Origin: Mesostigma viride
Lineage: Eukaryota > Streptophyta > Mesostigmatophyceae > Mesostigmatales > Mesostigmataceae
Length of the DNA stretch: 64,000 nucleotides
NCBI GenBank assembly: GCA_009746045.1
Contig: RPFO01002002.1
Location: 1-64,000, forward strand
Direction: 5' to 3'
The notes under the pieces were generated by a model. The model was not told where the DNA came from. It saw only the letters and a program-made list of their open reading frames with translations, and did no database searches. Positions 1-15,600 of the stretch are shown here, piece by piece. The position numbers were made by a program, and so were the translations under genes. Within the stretch, counting starts at the first letter, position 1; every line of letters begins with the position of its first letter.

Positions 1-479
1 AAGAGAGAGATGCATGGATGGCCGCGAGAAACGCCACGGCTGGGAAGTGCACTCGCGTCCCACCCACTGGAACGACGCCCCGTGGCGAGGGTCCACGCGC
101 ACAAGCGGCGGCACTGCTGTTTGAGTGTGGGATGAGGACCGCCCCTTAGCCAAGCAGCCCACGCCGCGGTGGAGTCCACCAACCTCACCACCGCTGCCTC
201 GGTTTGCCAAGCTGCGCGCACTCCTCTCCACGCCCTTCACTGCAGCCCGCACCTCCTTCCGTTGATGTGCATCCCCGTCCGCCCAACGACTCCGGACCCC
301 AACCCGCCATTGCTGGCTAGTGATTGCTTGTTGCCCCGCCGCTCAGTGGCCTAGGGCAGCGTAGCACCTCACTTGTAGAGCAAGTCGGGTACCCGCACCT
401 CTCGTGCCCTCGCCAGCTCGTCACATCGCCGGCTCCATGGTTGCGTACACGACACCTTCCCCGTAGGTGGACGCGTCAG
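1..479. other. No supported gene at the window edge
   Basis: Short open frames occur on both strands, but none has recognisable protein features. On the minus strand this stretch may be the far 3' part of the decayed retroelement that lies to its right. Nothing more specific can be said. Confidence 0.4.
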
Positions 480-1806
480 ATGCAACCCTCACGGGCCAAA
501 GGTGCGCTCGGTACCCTTAGCATGGACCAAGGCCAGGGCACACTCTAACTCCTCCCGCACCCCGGCCCACAGCACCCAGGATCGCTGCCCCCACCCTTGC
601 AGGCTGATGAATTTGAAACATTGCTGCCAAATGGACAAGCAGCTGCGGCTTAACATCTGCAGCACAACCACCGCCCCAAGACGGCAGCCAGCCCCTCGGC
701 CGTAGCTCGGCCTCGAGTCGAGTATAGCCTGCGTGTGGGCGATCACAAGGTTGAGCTGCTTGACCGTTGGTTCCAGCACGCCGTTCCGTCGGTGCACCAC
801 CCTAGGGCTTCTAGCTCGTCCCCTTCCAGGCTCGCCATCTTAGTCTCTCCTTAGACGGCAACAGGTTGTTAGGAGGTAGCCTTCCTCAATACGCGCGTGA
901 TGAGCTGGTTCACCGCCGCAGGTCCGCCCGTTGCTGGCCACCAAGTCATCAATAGTGATGGACAGCATGGGGGCAGGGGGGTTTCCAGGTCAATCTGAAG
1001 CTCCCCGGCGCGCTCCTCCTTGTACTCGATGGCCAAGCGCAGTGGCTGACCACACTCGTCGCGCACCAAGTGAGCTCACCTGCGCTTGAGAGGTAGTTTG
1101 ACCTGGCGCCTCGGATCCAGGGCACCGGTCCATGTAGAGCACCATCTCATGGATGGCCTCCCCCAGCGCCACCGCATGGGAATGCCCATGGCCAGCACCT
1201 TGAGCACGGCCACACCTTCCGCCTGGGCCCTGCCAGACCTACGCTAGTCGACCACACACTAGGAAGCCCTTGGTAGTCCCACCACCACTCGGGCACCTCG
1301 ATGGAATAGTAGTATGACACGAGGTCGCTCTTGGCGCAGTAGCACCAGCCTTTGATGTAGACCTCCACGAGGATGCCCAGGTGTAGCAGGATCTTGGGGG
1401 TCCACCCACAGCATTGCCCAGCTTCCTGTTGACGATGAACCGAAGCTCACCCACCCCCTTGCCACTCCAAAGCAGCCATCCACCCACTTGGGCCGCCTCT
1501 CCCGGAACGCCACCATGCCCACGCCCGCTGCCCGGCTCATGAGCTTGCCCCATTCAGCCATGGAGCATCCCCGGCTGGGCTGGGCACATTCCAATACTTT
1601 GCGCTCGCCACGACCGCTGGCTTGATGCAGTTCTCTTCGCTGGCATATATCTCCCGCCAGCTCGGCCGCATAGCCAACAGGTCGAGCAGCCGTGCCTTCC
1701 CCGCCACCTCCGCCTTTGGTAGACTCACCGCGTCCGCGCGCAGTTGTTCATACTTATTCTGCTTCCCATATATTGCATCAGCACCTTCTTGCTCCTGGCC
1801 TGGCAA
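480..1806 (-). pseudogene. Decayed reverse transcriptase-like region, minus strand
   Basis: No single frame is open across this stretch, but reverse-transcriptase-like blocks occur in the right order on the minus strand. A GELRFIV block followed by an RKLGNA-like block lies near 1420-1450. KSDLVSYYYSIEVPEW (1288-1335) fits motif A. HAVALGEAIHEMVL (about 1140-1178) fits motif B. ITIDDLV, with its Asp-Asp at 945-950, fits motif C. Frame changes separate the blocks, so the copy cannot encode a full enzyme. A more N-terminal block at 1806-1537 (QLRADAVSLPKAEVAGKAR) has normal protein composition but no known domain. The block order is typical of retroelement polymerases; the clade cannot be told from these fragments. 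It probably continues the ORF region at 1807-3119. Confidence 0.45.
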
Positions 1807-3119
1807 CGCCCCCTACGCGGCGACTGTGCAGGTGCAGTGCCTCTTGACCCTCGCAAGGGCCTCCTCCCTCCCTTAGAGCACGCCCCTCTAGGGTTAGGAG
1901 AGGGTCTTGCCCCCCTCCCCACAGCCAATTAAGCCAACGCACTACCTTGCATTGCAGTGTGTACTCGCGGTGGCGGCGCGTGGCACGCTGTCGCCGGCGT
2001 GCCGATCTCACCTGCCCCACGCGGTGTACGCTGGCCTAAGTGGGTATGCAGCGGGAAAAGGGAGCGGTCCGCTGGGATTCTATTTCCCTACTTGTTGAGC
2101 CTTGCTGAGCTTGCCAAGAGGATGGCAGTTTGGAGAGCTGCCTTGACAGCCGGGGTGGCTGACAGTGCAGCCTCCTCCCCAATGGCAGGAGGTGGCTGGC
2201 CACCTTCCACCCCCCCCTCCTTTCCACCTGCAGCAAGGCCGCCACACCATTAGGTACTCCATGCCACAAGCTCCCCGGCTGCTGAGCCCAGCTCCTTGAG
2301 AAGGGTGTCCATGGCCAATGCAATGTTCATGACAATTTTCCTGTTCTCCATGTTCCGCCAATTTCCAGGCTTTACCGTCATGACCCACGACCGGATTCCC
2401 ATCCCATTTCGCTGGCGTCCTCCAACACCCCGGCAGCACCCGCTCCGAAACCCGATATTTCACGCTCTTGGCTCGGCTTGGCAGCGCCACCCCTTTCGAG
2501 GCCTTGAAGTGGCTTCCCGCCCCCTCCATTCCTCCCAGCGCTGCCTTCAAACCTTGCATGAATTTCTCGGCTGCGACCTCCCCTCCTCGTCCTCCTCGTC
2601 GTCCTGATTTTCGGTTTCCGGAGGTGCCCCAACGAATGTCGCCAACCTCGCCCTCATTTCCTTTCCGACAGCCCCCCCACCTGCCGAAACCTTGGCCGCG
2701 CCTTTCGGCTTGGCCATTTTTCGCTGCGCAGGTGTCGTTGGTGGCAGCGCCTGATCCTCCTCCTCGTCCGCCGCGAGATCTGCCACGGCCAGCAGTTTTG
2801 CCACCAACACGTGCGTCCAACACGTCGCCAACATCAACGTGATCGGCCAGCAACTGCACGACAGACTTCAGCTGGCTCGAGCTCCACGAGCTGGCGTCCG
2901 TCACCCAGTCCTCGGCACCGAAGACCTGCTCGACTGCCCCCACCGCCTCTGCGGGGCTGATGCACTTGGCGAGCAGAGTGGCGAGCTGCTTCTTTTTGGC
3001 GCTGAAGGCGACTGGCGCGTGACTGCGGCAGCAGCCCGCGGTGTGGGCGTCCCGTCCCCCCGCGCGCTGCCTGCCCTCCTGTAGCTTTGCGCCCCTTCGG
3101 CATTGCTGCTCAGGGCCAA
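1807..3119 (-). pseudogene. Decayed N-terminal region of the same minus-strand element
   Basis: Three overlapping minus-strand frames each carry part of one plausible protein. A candidate ATG lies at 3103. A Lys-rich block AKKKQLATLLAK lies near 2960-3000. A Trp/Ser-rich block (VTDASSWSSSQLKSVVQLL) follows near 2850-2910. A very acidic block (near 2590-2760) with QRKMAKPKG lies in another frame, and the frame then returns for a 2080-2600 block. The alternation of frames indicates several indels. The charged low-complexity composition would suit a gag-like or ORF1-like protein upstream of the RT motifs, but no zinc knuckle or catalytic motif is visible. It could instead be an unrelated decayed gene; the retroelement link rests on strand and adjacency only. 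Confidence 0.3.
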
Positions 3120-3328
3120 AAATGGCTCCGACAGTACAGGTTCGTCAAACCAGAGGTTCGTTTTCCCTGGCTTGCTGTCGCCGCCCGTGAAAAGAAAAGA
3201 GGCCGACCTTAGCTAGGTGGGTTTGTTTTTGTCCTTTTTTGCGTGTCATGCGGCCTTGGCCCGGACGGCATTTTTTCGCCACGCAAATGTTGCGTCTGAA
3301 CAAATGACGCAATGTGGCGTTCTAATTG

Positions 3329-3353
3329 CCGGCAGCTTACGTAAGGCTGCCGG
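3329..3353. repeat. 25-bp hairpin-forming inverted repeat
   Basis: Arms CCGGCAGC and GCTGCCGG enclose TTACGTAAG, whose first eight bases are themselves palindromic. It could form a cruciform or be the end of a mobile element; no partner end was found. Confidence 0.6.
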
Positions 3354-3484
3354 GGCTATTAGGTCACATATTGCGTGAGAGAAAGAATCTAGATCTAGTT
3401 AATCACTACGCCATGAGCCAAGAAACCTAGACAGTGGCAGGTTTATATCTCAACGTAGCTCCTGCCACCTGGCCAAGAAAAAAC

Positions 3485-3519
3485 TGGCCAAAGCTTTGGC
3501 CACGACTGATCCGGATCAG
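3485..3519. repeat. Two adjacent perfect palindromes
   Basis: TGGCCAAAGCTTTGGCCA (18 bp, 3485-3502) is followed after three bases by CTGATCCGGATCAG (14 bp, 3506-3519). Both are exact. They lie about 100 bp before the first unit of the minisatellite. Confidence 0.65.
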
Positions 3520-3621
3520 GCCGCACCGGCCTCAAAAGGTTTGTCACGTGAACCCAATAACCTAGCTATAGCGGCTACCCTTCCATCTCACTATAAAGAA
3601 ACTATGTTCAGAGAACCACGA

Positions 3622-6600
3622 TACACCGCGCACGCAAGGGGCAACTGCACACACATGTACACACACCGCGCACGCAAGGGGCAACTGCACACACACGTAC
3701 ACACACCGCGCACGCTTGGGGCGGCTGCACACACACGTAAATACACCGCGCACGCAAGGGGCGGCTGCACACACACGTACATCCACCGCGCACGCAAGGG
3801 GCAACTGCACACACATGTACACACACCGCGCACGCAAGGGGCAACTGCACACACACGTACACACACCGCGCACGCTTGGGGCGGCTGCACACACACGTAA
3901 ATACACCGCGCACGCAAGGACCGGCTCCACTCACATGTACATCCACCGCGCAACCACGGGGCGGCTGCACACACACGTACATACACCGCGCACGCAAGGG
4001 GCTGCTGCACACACACTTACACACAAAATGCACGCTTGGGGCGACGGCACTCACATGTACATACACCGCGCACGAAAGGGGTGGCTGCACACACACGTAC
4101 ACACACCATGCACGCAAGGAGCGACTTCACGCACAGGTACACACACCATGCACGCAAGGTTCGGCTGCACACACATGTACATCCACCGCGCACGCAAGGG
4201 GCGGCTGCACACACATGTACATACACCATGCACGCAAGGGGCGGCTGCACACACCTGTACACACACCGCGCACGCAAGGGGCGAGTGCACACACACGTAC
4301 ACACACCGCGCACGCAAGGGGCGGCTGCACACACACGTACACACACCATGCACGCAATTGCCGGCATGCACACACACGTACATCCACCGCGCACGCAAGG
4401 GGCAACTGCACACACATGTACACACACCGCGCACGCTTGGGGCAGCTGCACTCACATGTACACACACCGCGCACGCTTGGGGCGGCTGCACACACACGTA
4501 CATACACCGCGCACGCTTGGGGCGAGTGCGCACACACGTACATACACCGCGCACGCAAGGGGGGCTGCACACACACGTACATACACCGCGCACGCAAGGG
4601 GCCAGTGCAAGCACATGTACATACACCATGCACGCAAGGGCCGGCATGCACAGAAACGTACATACACCGCGCACGCAAGGGGCTGCTGCACACACACGTA
4701 CACACACCATGCACGCACGGGGCGGCTGCACACACATGTACATCCACCGCACACGCAAGGGGCGGCTGCACACACATGTACATCCACCGCGCACGCAAGG
4801 GGCGAGTGCACACACACGTACACACACCGCGCACGCAAGGGGCGGCTGCACACACACGTACACACACCATGCACGCAATTGCCGGCATGCACACACACGT
4901 ACATACACCGCGCACGCAAGGGGCGAGTGCGCACACACGTACATACACCGCGCACGCAAGGGGGGGCTGCACACACACGTACATACACCGCGCACGCAAG
5001 GGGCCAGTGCAAGCACATGTACATACACCATGCACGCAAGGGCCGGCATGCACAGAAACGTACATACACCGCGCACGCAAGGGGCTGCTGCACACACACG
5101 TACACACACCATGCACGCACGGGGCGGCTGCACACACACGTACATCCACTGCGCACGCACGGGGCCGGCGACTGCACACACATGTACATAAACCATGCAC
5201 GCAAGGGGCGGCTGCACACACATGTACATCCACCGCGCACGCAAGGGGCGAGTGCAAACACATGTACATACACCGCGCACGCAAGGACAAGGATGCACAC
5301 ACATGTACATACACCGCGCACGCAAGGGGCGGCTGCACACGCACGTACATACACCGCGCACGCAAGGGGCGGCTGCACACACACGTACATCCACCGCGCA
5401 CGCAAGGGGCAACTGCACACACATGTAAACACACCGCGCACGCTTGGGGCAGCTGCACTCACATGTACACACACCGCGCACGCAAGGGGCGGCTGCACAC
5501 ACACGTACATCCACCGCGCACGCAAGGGGCAACTGCACACACACGTACATCCACCGCGCACGCAAGGGGCGGCTGCACACACACGTACACACACCGCGCA
5601 CGCAAGGGGCAACTGCACACACATGTACACACACCGCGCACGCTTGGGGCGGCTGCACACACACGTACCTACACCGCGCACGCAAGGGGCGGCTGCACAC
5701 ACACGTACATACACCGCGCACGCAAGGGGCAACTGCACACACATGTACATACACCGCGCACGCAAGGGGCAACTGCACACACATGTACACACACCGCGCA
5801 CGCAAGGGGCAACTGCACACACACGTACACACACCGCGCACGCTTGGGGCGGCTGCACACACACGTAAATACACCGCGCACGCAAGGGGCGGCTGCACAC
5901 ACACGTACATCCACCGCGCACGCAAGGGGCAACTGCACACACATGTACACACACCGCGCACGCAAGGGGCAACTGCACACACACGTACACACACCGCGCA
6001 CGCAAGGGGCAACTGCACACACACGTACACACACCGCGCACGCTTGGGGCGGCTGCACACACACGTAAATACACCGCGCACGCAAGGGGCGGCTGCACAC
6101 ACACGTACATCCACCGCGCACGCAAGGGGCAACTGCACACACATGTACACACACCGCGCACGCAAGGGGCAACTGCACACACACGTACACACACCGCGCA
6201 CGCTTGGGGCGGCTGCACACACACGTAAATACACCGCGCACGCAAGGACCGGCTCCACTCACATGTAAATCCACCGCGCAACCACGGGGCGGCTGCACAC
6301 ACACGTACATACACCGCGCACGCAAGGGGCTGCTGCACACACACTTACACACAAAATGCACGCTTGGGGCGACGGCACTCACATGTACATACACCGCGCA
6401 CGAAAGGGGTGGCTGCACACACACGTACACACACCATGCACGCAAGGAGCGACTTCACGCACAGGTACACACACCATGCACGCAAGGTTCGGCTGCACAC
6501 ACATGTACATCCACCGCGCACGCAAGGGGCGGCTGCACACACATGTACATACACCACGCACGCAAGGGGCGGCTGCACACACCTGTACACACACCGCGCA

Positions 6601-9600
6601 CGCAAGGGGCGAGTGCACACACACGTACACACACCGCGCACGCAAGGGGCGGCTGCACACACACGTACACACACCATGCACGCAATTGCCGGCATGCACA
6701 CACACGTACATCCACCGCGCACGCAAGGGGCAACTGCACACACATGTACACACACCGCGCACGCTTGGGGCAGCTGCACTCACATGTACACACACCGCGC
6801 ACGCTTGGGGCGGCTGCACACACACGTACATACACCGCGCACGCAAGGGACGGCTGCACACACACGTACATACACCGCGCACGCAAGGGGCAACTGCCCG
6901 CACATGTACATCCACCGCGCACGCAATTAAGGGACGGCTGCACACACACGTACATACACCGCGCACGCAAGGGGCAACGGCACTCACATGGACATACACC
7001 ATGCACGCAAGGGGCGGCTGCACACACACGTACACACACCGCGCACGCAAGGGGCGGCTGCACACACACGTACACACACCATGCACGCAATTGCCGGCTG
7101 CACACACACGTACATACACCGCGCACGCAAGGGGCTGCTGCACACACACTTACACACACAATGCACGCAATTAGGGGCGACGGCACTCACATGTACATAC
7201 TCTTGGGCGGCTGCACACACACGTACACACACCATGCACGCAAGGGCCGGCATGCACACACAGTATACACACACCGCGCACGCAAGGGGCGGCTGCACAC
7301 ACACGTACATACACTGCGCACGCAAGGGGCTGCTGCACACACACTTACACTCACCATGCACGCAAGGGGCGGCTGCACACACACGTACATACACCGCGCA
7401 CGCAAGGGACGGCTGCACACACACGTACATACACCGCGCACGCAAGGGGCAACTGCCCGCACATGTACATCCACCGCGCACGCAATTAAGGGACGGCTGC
7501 ACACACACGTACATACACCGCGCACGCAAGGGGCAACGGCACTCACATGGACATACACCATGCACGCAAGGGGCGGCTGCACACACACGTACACACACCG
7601 CGCACGCAAGGGGCGGCTGCACACACACGTACACACACCATGCACGCAATTGCCGGCATGCACACACACGTACATCCACCGCGCACGCAAGGGGCAACTG
7701 CACACACATGTACACACACCGCGCACGCTTGGGGCAGCTGCACTCACATGTACACACACCGCGCACGCTTGGGCGGCTGCACACACACGTACATACACCG
7801 CGCACGCTTGGGGCGGCTGCACACACACGTACCTACACCGCGCACGCAAGGGGCGGCTGCACACACACTTACACACAAAATGCACGCTTGGGGCGACGGC
7901 ACTCACATGTACACACACCGCGCACGCAAGGGGCGGCTGCACACACACGTACACACACCATGCACGCAATTGCCGGCATGCACACACACGTACATCCACC
8001 GCGCACGCAAGGGGCAACTGCACACACATGTACACACACCGCGCACGCTTGGGGCAGCTGCACTCACATGTACACACACCGCGCACGCTTGGAGCGGCTG
8101 CACACACACGTACATACACCGCGCACGCAAGGGGCGGCTGCACACATACGTACCTACACCGCGCACGCAAGGGGCGGCTGCACACACACGTACATACACC
8201 GCGCACGCAAGGACCGGCTCCACTCACATGTACATCCACCGCGCAACCACGGGGCGGCTGCACACACACGTACATACACCGCGCACGCAAGGGGCTGCTG
8301 CACACACACTTACACACAAAATGCACGCTTGGGGCGACGGCACTCACATGTACATACACCGCGCACGAAAGGGGTGGCTGCACACACACGTACATCCACC
8401 GCGCACGCAAGGGGCGGCTGCACACACACATACATACACCATGCACGCAAGGGGCGAGTGCAAAAACATGTACATACGCCGCGCACGCAAGGGGCAACTG
8501 CCCACACATGGACATACACCATGCACGCAAGGGGCGGCTGCACACACATGTACATCCACCGCGCACGCAAGGGGCGAGTGCACACACACGTACACACACC
8601 GCGCACGCTTGGGGCAGCTGCACTCACATGTACACACACCGCGCACGCTTGGGGCGGCTGCACACACACGTACATACACCGCGCACGCAAGGGGCGAGTG
8701 CGCACACACGTACATACACCGCGCACGCAAGGGGGCTGCACACACACGTACATACACCGCGCACGCAAGGGGCCAGTGCAAGCACATGTACATACACCAT
8801 GCACGCAAGGGCCGGCATGCACAGAAACGTACATACACCGCGCACGCAAGGGGCTGCTGCACACACACGTACACACACCATGCACGCACGGGGCGGCTGC
8901 ACACACACGTACATCCACTGCGCACGCCACGGGGCGCGACTGCACACACATGTACATAAACCATGCACGCAAGGGGCGGCTGCACACACATGTACATCCA
9001 CCGCGCACGCAAGGGGCGAGTGCAAACACATGTACATACACCGCGCACGCAAGGACAAGGATGCACACACATGTACATACACCGCGCACGCAAGGGGCGG
9101 CTGCACACGCACGTACATACACCGCGCACGCAAGGGGCGGCTGCACACACACGTACATCCACCGCGCACGCAAGGGGCAACTGCACACACATGTACACAC
9201 ACCGCGCACGCTTGGGGCAGCTGCACTCACATGTACACACACCGCGCACGCAAGGGGCGGCTGCACACACACGTACATCCACCGCGCACGCAAGGGGCAA
9301 CTGCACACACACGTACATCCACCGCGCACGCAAGGGGCGGCTGCACACACACGTACACACACCGCGCACGCAAGGGGCAACTGCACACACATGTACACAC
9401 ACCGCGCACGCTTGGGGCGGCTGCACACACACGTACCTACACCGCGCACGCAAGGGGCGGCTGCACACACACGTACATACACCGCGCACGCAAGGGGCAA
9501 CTGCACACACATGTACATACACCGCGCACGCAAGGGGCAACTGCCCACATGTACACACACCGCGCACGCAAGGGGCAACTGCACACACACGTACACACAC

Positions 9601-12600
9601 CGCGCACGCTTGGGGCGGCTGCACACACACGTAAATACACCGCGCACGCAAGGGGCGGCTGCACACACACGTACATCCACCGCGCACGCAAGGGGCAACT
9701 GCACACACATGTACACACACCGCGCACGCAAGGGGCAACTGCACACACACGTACACACACCGCGCACGCTTGGGGCGGCTGCACACACACGTAAATACAC
9801 CGCGCACGCAAGGACCGGCTCCACTCACATGTACATCCACCGCGCAACCACGGGGCGGCTGCACACACACGTACATACACCGCGCACGCAAGGGGCTGCT
9901 GCACACACACTTACACACAAAATGCACGCTTGGGGCGACGGCACTCACATGTACATACACCGCGCACGAAAGGGGTGGCTGCACACACACGTACACACAC
10001 CATGCACGCAAGGAGCGACTTCACGCACAGGTACACACACCATGCACGCAAGGTTCGGCTGCACACACATGTACATCCACCGCGCACGCAAGGGGCGGCT
10101 GCACACACATGTACATACACCATGCACGCAAGGGCGGCTGCACACACCTGTACACACACCGCGCACGCAAGGGGCGAGTGCACACACACGTACACACACC
10201 GCGCACGCAAGGGGCGGCTGCACACACACGTACACACACCATGCACGCAATTGCCGGCATGCACACACACGTACATCCACCGCGCACGCAAGGGGCAACT
10301 GCACACACATGTACACACACCGCGCACGCTTGGGGCAGCTGCACTCACATGTACACACACCGCGCACGCTTGGGGCGGCTGCACACACACGTACATACAC
10401 CGCGCACGCTTGGGGCGAGTGCGCACACACGTACATACACCGCGCACGCAAGGGGGGGCTGCACACACACGTACATACACCGCGCACGCAAGGGGCCAGT
10501 GCAAGCACATGTACATACACCATGCACGCAAGGGCCGGCATGCACAGAAACGTACATACACCGCGCACGCAAGGGGCTGCTGCACACACACGTACACACA
10601 CCATGCACGCACGGGGCGGCTGCACACACATGTACATCCACCGCACACGCAAGGGGCGGCTGCACACACATGTACATCCACCGCGCACGCAAGGGGCGAG
10701 TGCACACACACGTACACACACCGCGCACGCAAGGGGCGGCTGCACACACACGTACACACACCATGCACGCAATTGCCGGCATGCACACACACGTACATAC
10801 ACCGCGCACGCAAGGGGCGAGTGCGCACACACGTACATACACCGCGCACGCAAGGGGGCTGCACACACACGTACATACACCGCGCACGCAAGGGGCCAGT
10901 GCAAGCACATGTACATACACCATGCACGCAAGGGCCGGCATGCACAGAAACGTACATACACCGCGCACGCAAGGGGCTGCTGCACACACACGTACACACA
11001 CCATGCACGCACGGGGCGGCTGCACACACACGTACATCCACTGCGCACGCACGGGGCCGGCGACTGCACACACATGTACATAAACCATGCACGCAAGGGG
11101 CGGCTGCACACACATGTACATCCACCGCGCACGCAAGGGGCGAGTGCAAACACATGTACATACACCGCGCACGCAAGGACAAGGATGCACACACATGTAC
11201 ATACACCGCGCACGCAAGGGGCGGCTGCACACGCACGTACATACACCGCGCACGCAAGGGGCGGCTGCACACACACGTACATCCACCGCGCACGCAAGGG
11301 GCAACTGCACACACATGTACACACACCGCGCACGCTTGGGGCAGCTGCACTCACATGTACACACACCGCGCACGCAAGGGGCGGCTGCACACACACGTAC
11401 ATCCACCGCGCACGCAAGGGGCAACTGCACACACACGTACATCCACCGCGCACGCAAGGGGCGGCTGCACACACACGTACACACACCGCGCACGCAAGGG
11501 GCAACTGCACACACATGTACACACACCGCGCACGCTTGGGGCGGCTGCACACACACGTACCTACACCGCGCACGCAAGGGGCGGCTGCACACACACGTAC
11601 ATACACCGCGCACGCAAGGGGCAACTGCACACACATGTACATACACCGCGCACGCAAGGGGCAACTGCACACACATGTACACACACCGCGCACGCAAGGG
11701 GCAACTGCACACACACGTACACACACCGCGCACGCTTGGGGCGGCTGCACACACACGTAAATACACCGCGCACGCAAGGGGCGGCTGCACACACACGTAC
11801 ATCCACCGCGCACGCAAGGGGCAACTGCACACACATGTACACACACCGCGCACGCAAGGGGCAACTGCACACACACGTACACACACCGCGCACGCTTGGG
11901 GCGGCTGCACACACACGTAAATACACCGCGCACGCAAGGGGTGGCTGCACACACACGTACATCCACCGCGCACGCAAGGGGCGGCTGCACACACACGTAC
12001 ATACACCGCGCACGCTTGGGGCGGCTGCACACACACGTACCTACACCGCGCACGCAAGGGCGGCTGCACACATACGTATACCTACACCGCGCACGCAAGG
12101 GGCGACTGCACACACATGTACATCCACCGCGCACGCAAGGGCCGGCTGCACACACACGTACACACACCATGCACGCAAGGGCCGGCTGCACACACACGTA
12201 CATACACCGCGCACGCTTGGGGCGGCTGCACACACACGTACACACACCGCGCACGCAAGGGGCAGCTGCACACACACGTACATACACCATGCACGCAAGG
12301 GGCTGCACACACACTTACACACACCTTGCACGCAAGGGCCGGCATGCACACACACTGGCATACACCGCGCACGCAAGGGGCGGCTGCACACACGTACATA
12401 CACCGCGCACGCAAGGGGCGAGTGCACACACACGTACACACACCGCGCACGCAAGGGGCGGCTGCACACACACGTACACACACCATGCACGCAATTGCCG
12501 GCATGCACACGCACGTACATCCACTGCGCACGCAAGGGGCAACTGCACACACATGTACACACGCTTGGGGCGGCTGCACTCACATGTACACACACCGCGC

Positions 12601-15600
12601 ACGCAAGGGCCGGCTGCACACACACGTACATCCACCGCGCACGCAAGGGGCAACTGCACACACACGTACACACACCATGCACGCAAGGGCCGGCTGCACT
12701 CACATGTACACACACCATGCACGCAAGGGCCGGCTGCACACACACTTACACACACAATGCACGCTTGGGGCAACGGCACTCACATGTACATACACCATGC
12801 ACGCAAGGGGCGGCTGCACACACACGTACACACACCATGCACGCAAGGAGCGACTTCACGCACAGGTACACTCACCATGCACGCAAGGGCGGCTGCACAC
12901 ACACGTACACACACCGCGCACGCAATTAAGGGACGGCTGCACACACACGTACATACACCGCGCACGCAAGGGGCAACAGCACTCACATGTACATACACCA
13001 TGCACGCAAGGGGCGGCTGCACACACACGTACACACACCATGCACGCAAGGAGCGACTTCACGCACAGGTACACACACCATGCACGCAAGGTTCGGCTGC
13101 ACACACATGTACATCCACCGCGCACGCAAGGGGCGAGTGCAAACACATGTACATACACCATGCACGCAAGGGGCGGCTGCACACACATGTACATCCACCG
13201 CGCACGCAAGGGGCGAGTGCACACACACGTACACACACCGCGCACGCAAGGGGCGGCTGCACACACACGTACACACACCATGCACGCAATTGCCGGCATG
13301 CACACACACGTACATCCACCGCGCACGCAAGGGGCAACTGCACACACATGTACACACACCGCGCACGCTTGGGGCAGCTGCACTCACATGTACACACACC
13401 GCGCACGCAAGGGCCGGCTGCACACACACGTACACACACCATGCACGCAATTGCCGGCATGCACACACACGTACACACACCGCGCACGCAAGGGGCGGCT
13501 GCACACACACGTACACACACCATGCACGCAATTGCCGGCATGCACACACACGTACGTCCACCGCGCACGCAAGGGGCAACTGCACACACATGTACACACA
13601 CCGCGCACGCTTGGGGCAGCTGCACACACACGTACATACACCGCGCACGCAAGGGCGGCTGCACACACACGTACAACACCGCGCACGCAAGGGGCTGCAC
13701 ACACATGTACACACACCGCGCACGCAAGGGGCAACTGCACACACACGTACACACACCGCGCACGCAAGGGGCGGCTGCACACACACGTACCTACACCGCG
13801 CACGCAAGGGGCGGCTGCACACACACGTACATCCACCGCGCACGCAAGGGGCAACTGCACACACATGTACACACACCGCGCACGCTTGGGGCAGCTGCAC
13901 ACACACGTACACACACCGCACGCAAGGGCCGGCTGCACACACACGTACATCCACCGCGCACGCAAGGGGCAACTGCACACACACGTACATCCACCGCGCA
14001 CGCAAGGGGCGGCTGCACACACACGTACACACACCGCGCACGCAAGGGGCAACTGCACACACATGTACACACACCGCGCACGCTTGGGGCGGCTGCACAC
14101 ACACGTACCTACACCGCGCACGCAAGGGGCGGCTGCACACACACGTACATACACCGCGCACGCAAGGGGCAACTGCACACACATGTACATACACCGCGCA
14201 CGCAAGGGGCAACTGCACACACATGTACCTACACCGCGCACGCAAGGGGCAACTGCACACACACGTACCTACACCGCGCACGCTTGGGGCGGCTGCACAC
14301 ACACGTACCTACACCGCGCACGCAAGGGGCGGCTGCACACACACGTACACACACCATGCACGCAAGGGCCGGCTGCACACACACGTACATCCCCCGCGCA
14401 CGCTTGGGGCGGCTGCACACACACGTACCTACACCGCGCACGCAAGGGGCGGCTGCACACACACGTACATCCACCGCGCACGCAAGGGGCAACTGCACAC
14501 ACATGTACACACACCGCGCACGCTTGGGGCAGCTGCACTCACATGTACACACACCGCGCACGCAAGGGGCGGCTGCACACACACGTACATCCACCGCGCA
14601 CGCAAGGGGCAACTGCACACACACGTACATCCACCGCGCACGCAAGGGGCGGCTGCACACACACGTACACACACCGCGCACGCAAGGGGCGACTGCACAC
14701 ACATGTACATCCACCGCGCACGCAAGGGCCGGCTGCACACACACGTACACACACCATGCACGCAAGGGCCGGCTGCACACACACGTACATCCACCGCGCA
14801 CGCAAGGGCCGGCTGCACACACACGTACATACACCGCGCACGCAAGGGGCAACTGCACACACATGTACACACACCGCGCACGCAAGGGGCAACTGCACAC
14901 ACACGTACACACACCGCGCACGCTTGGGGCGGCTGCACACACACGTACCTACACCGCGCACGCAAGGGGCGGCTGCACACACACGTACACCACCGCGCAC
15001 GCAAGGGGCAACTGCACACACATGTACACACACCGCGCACGCTTGGGGCAGCTGCACTCACATGTACACACACCGCGCACGCAAGGGGCGGCTGCACACA
15101 CACGTACATCCACCGCGCACGCAAGGGGCAACTGCACACACACGTACATCCACCGCGCACGCAAGGGGCGGCTGCACACACACGTACACACACCGCGCAC
15201 GCAAGGGGCAACTGCACACACATGTACACACACCGCGCACGCTTGGGGCGGCTGCACACACACGTACCTACACCGCGCACGCAAGGGGCGGCTGCACACA
15301 CACGTACATACACCGCGCACGCAAGGGGCAACTGCACACACATGTACATACACCGCGCACGCAAGGGGCAACTGCACACACATGTACACACACCGCGCAC
15401 GCAAGGGGCAACTGCACACACACGTACACACACCGCGCACGCTTGGGGCGGCTGCACACACACGTAAATACACCGCGCACGCAAGGGGCGGCTGCACACA
15501 CACGTACATCCACCGCGCACGCAAGGGGCAACTGCACACACATGTACACACACCGCGCACGCTTGGGGCAGCTGCACTCACATGTACACACACCGCGCAC

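Larger units (their letters stand above)
3120..3621. other. Non-coding spacer rich in perfect palindromes
   Basis: No open frame of note. The stretch separates the decayed retroelement from the minisatellite and contains three inverted-repeat structures listed separately. Confidence 0.5.
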
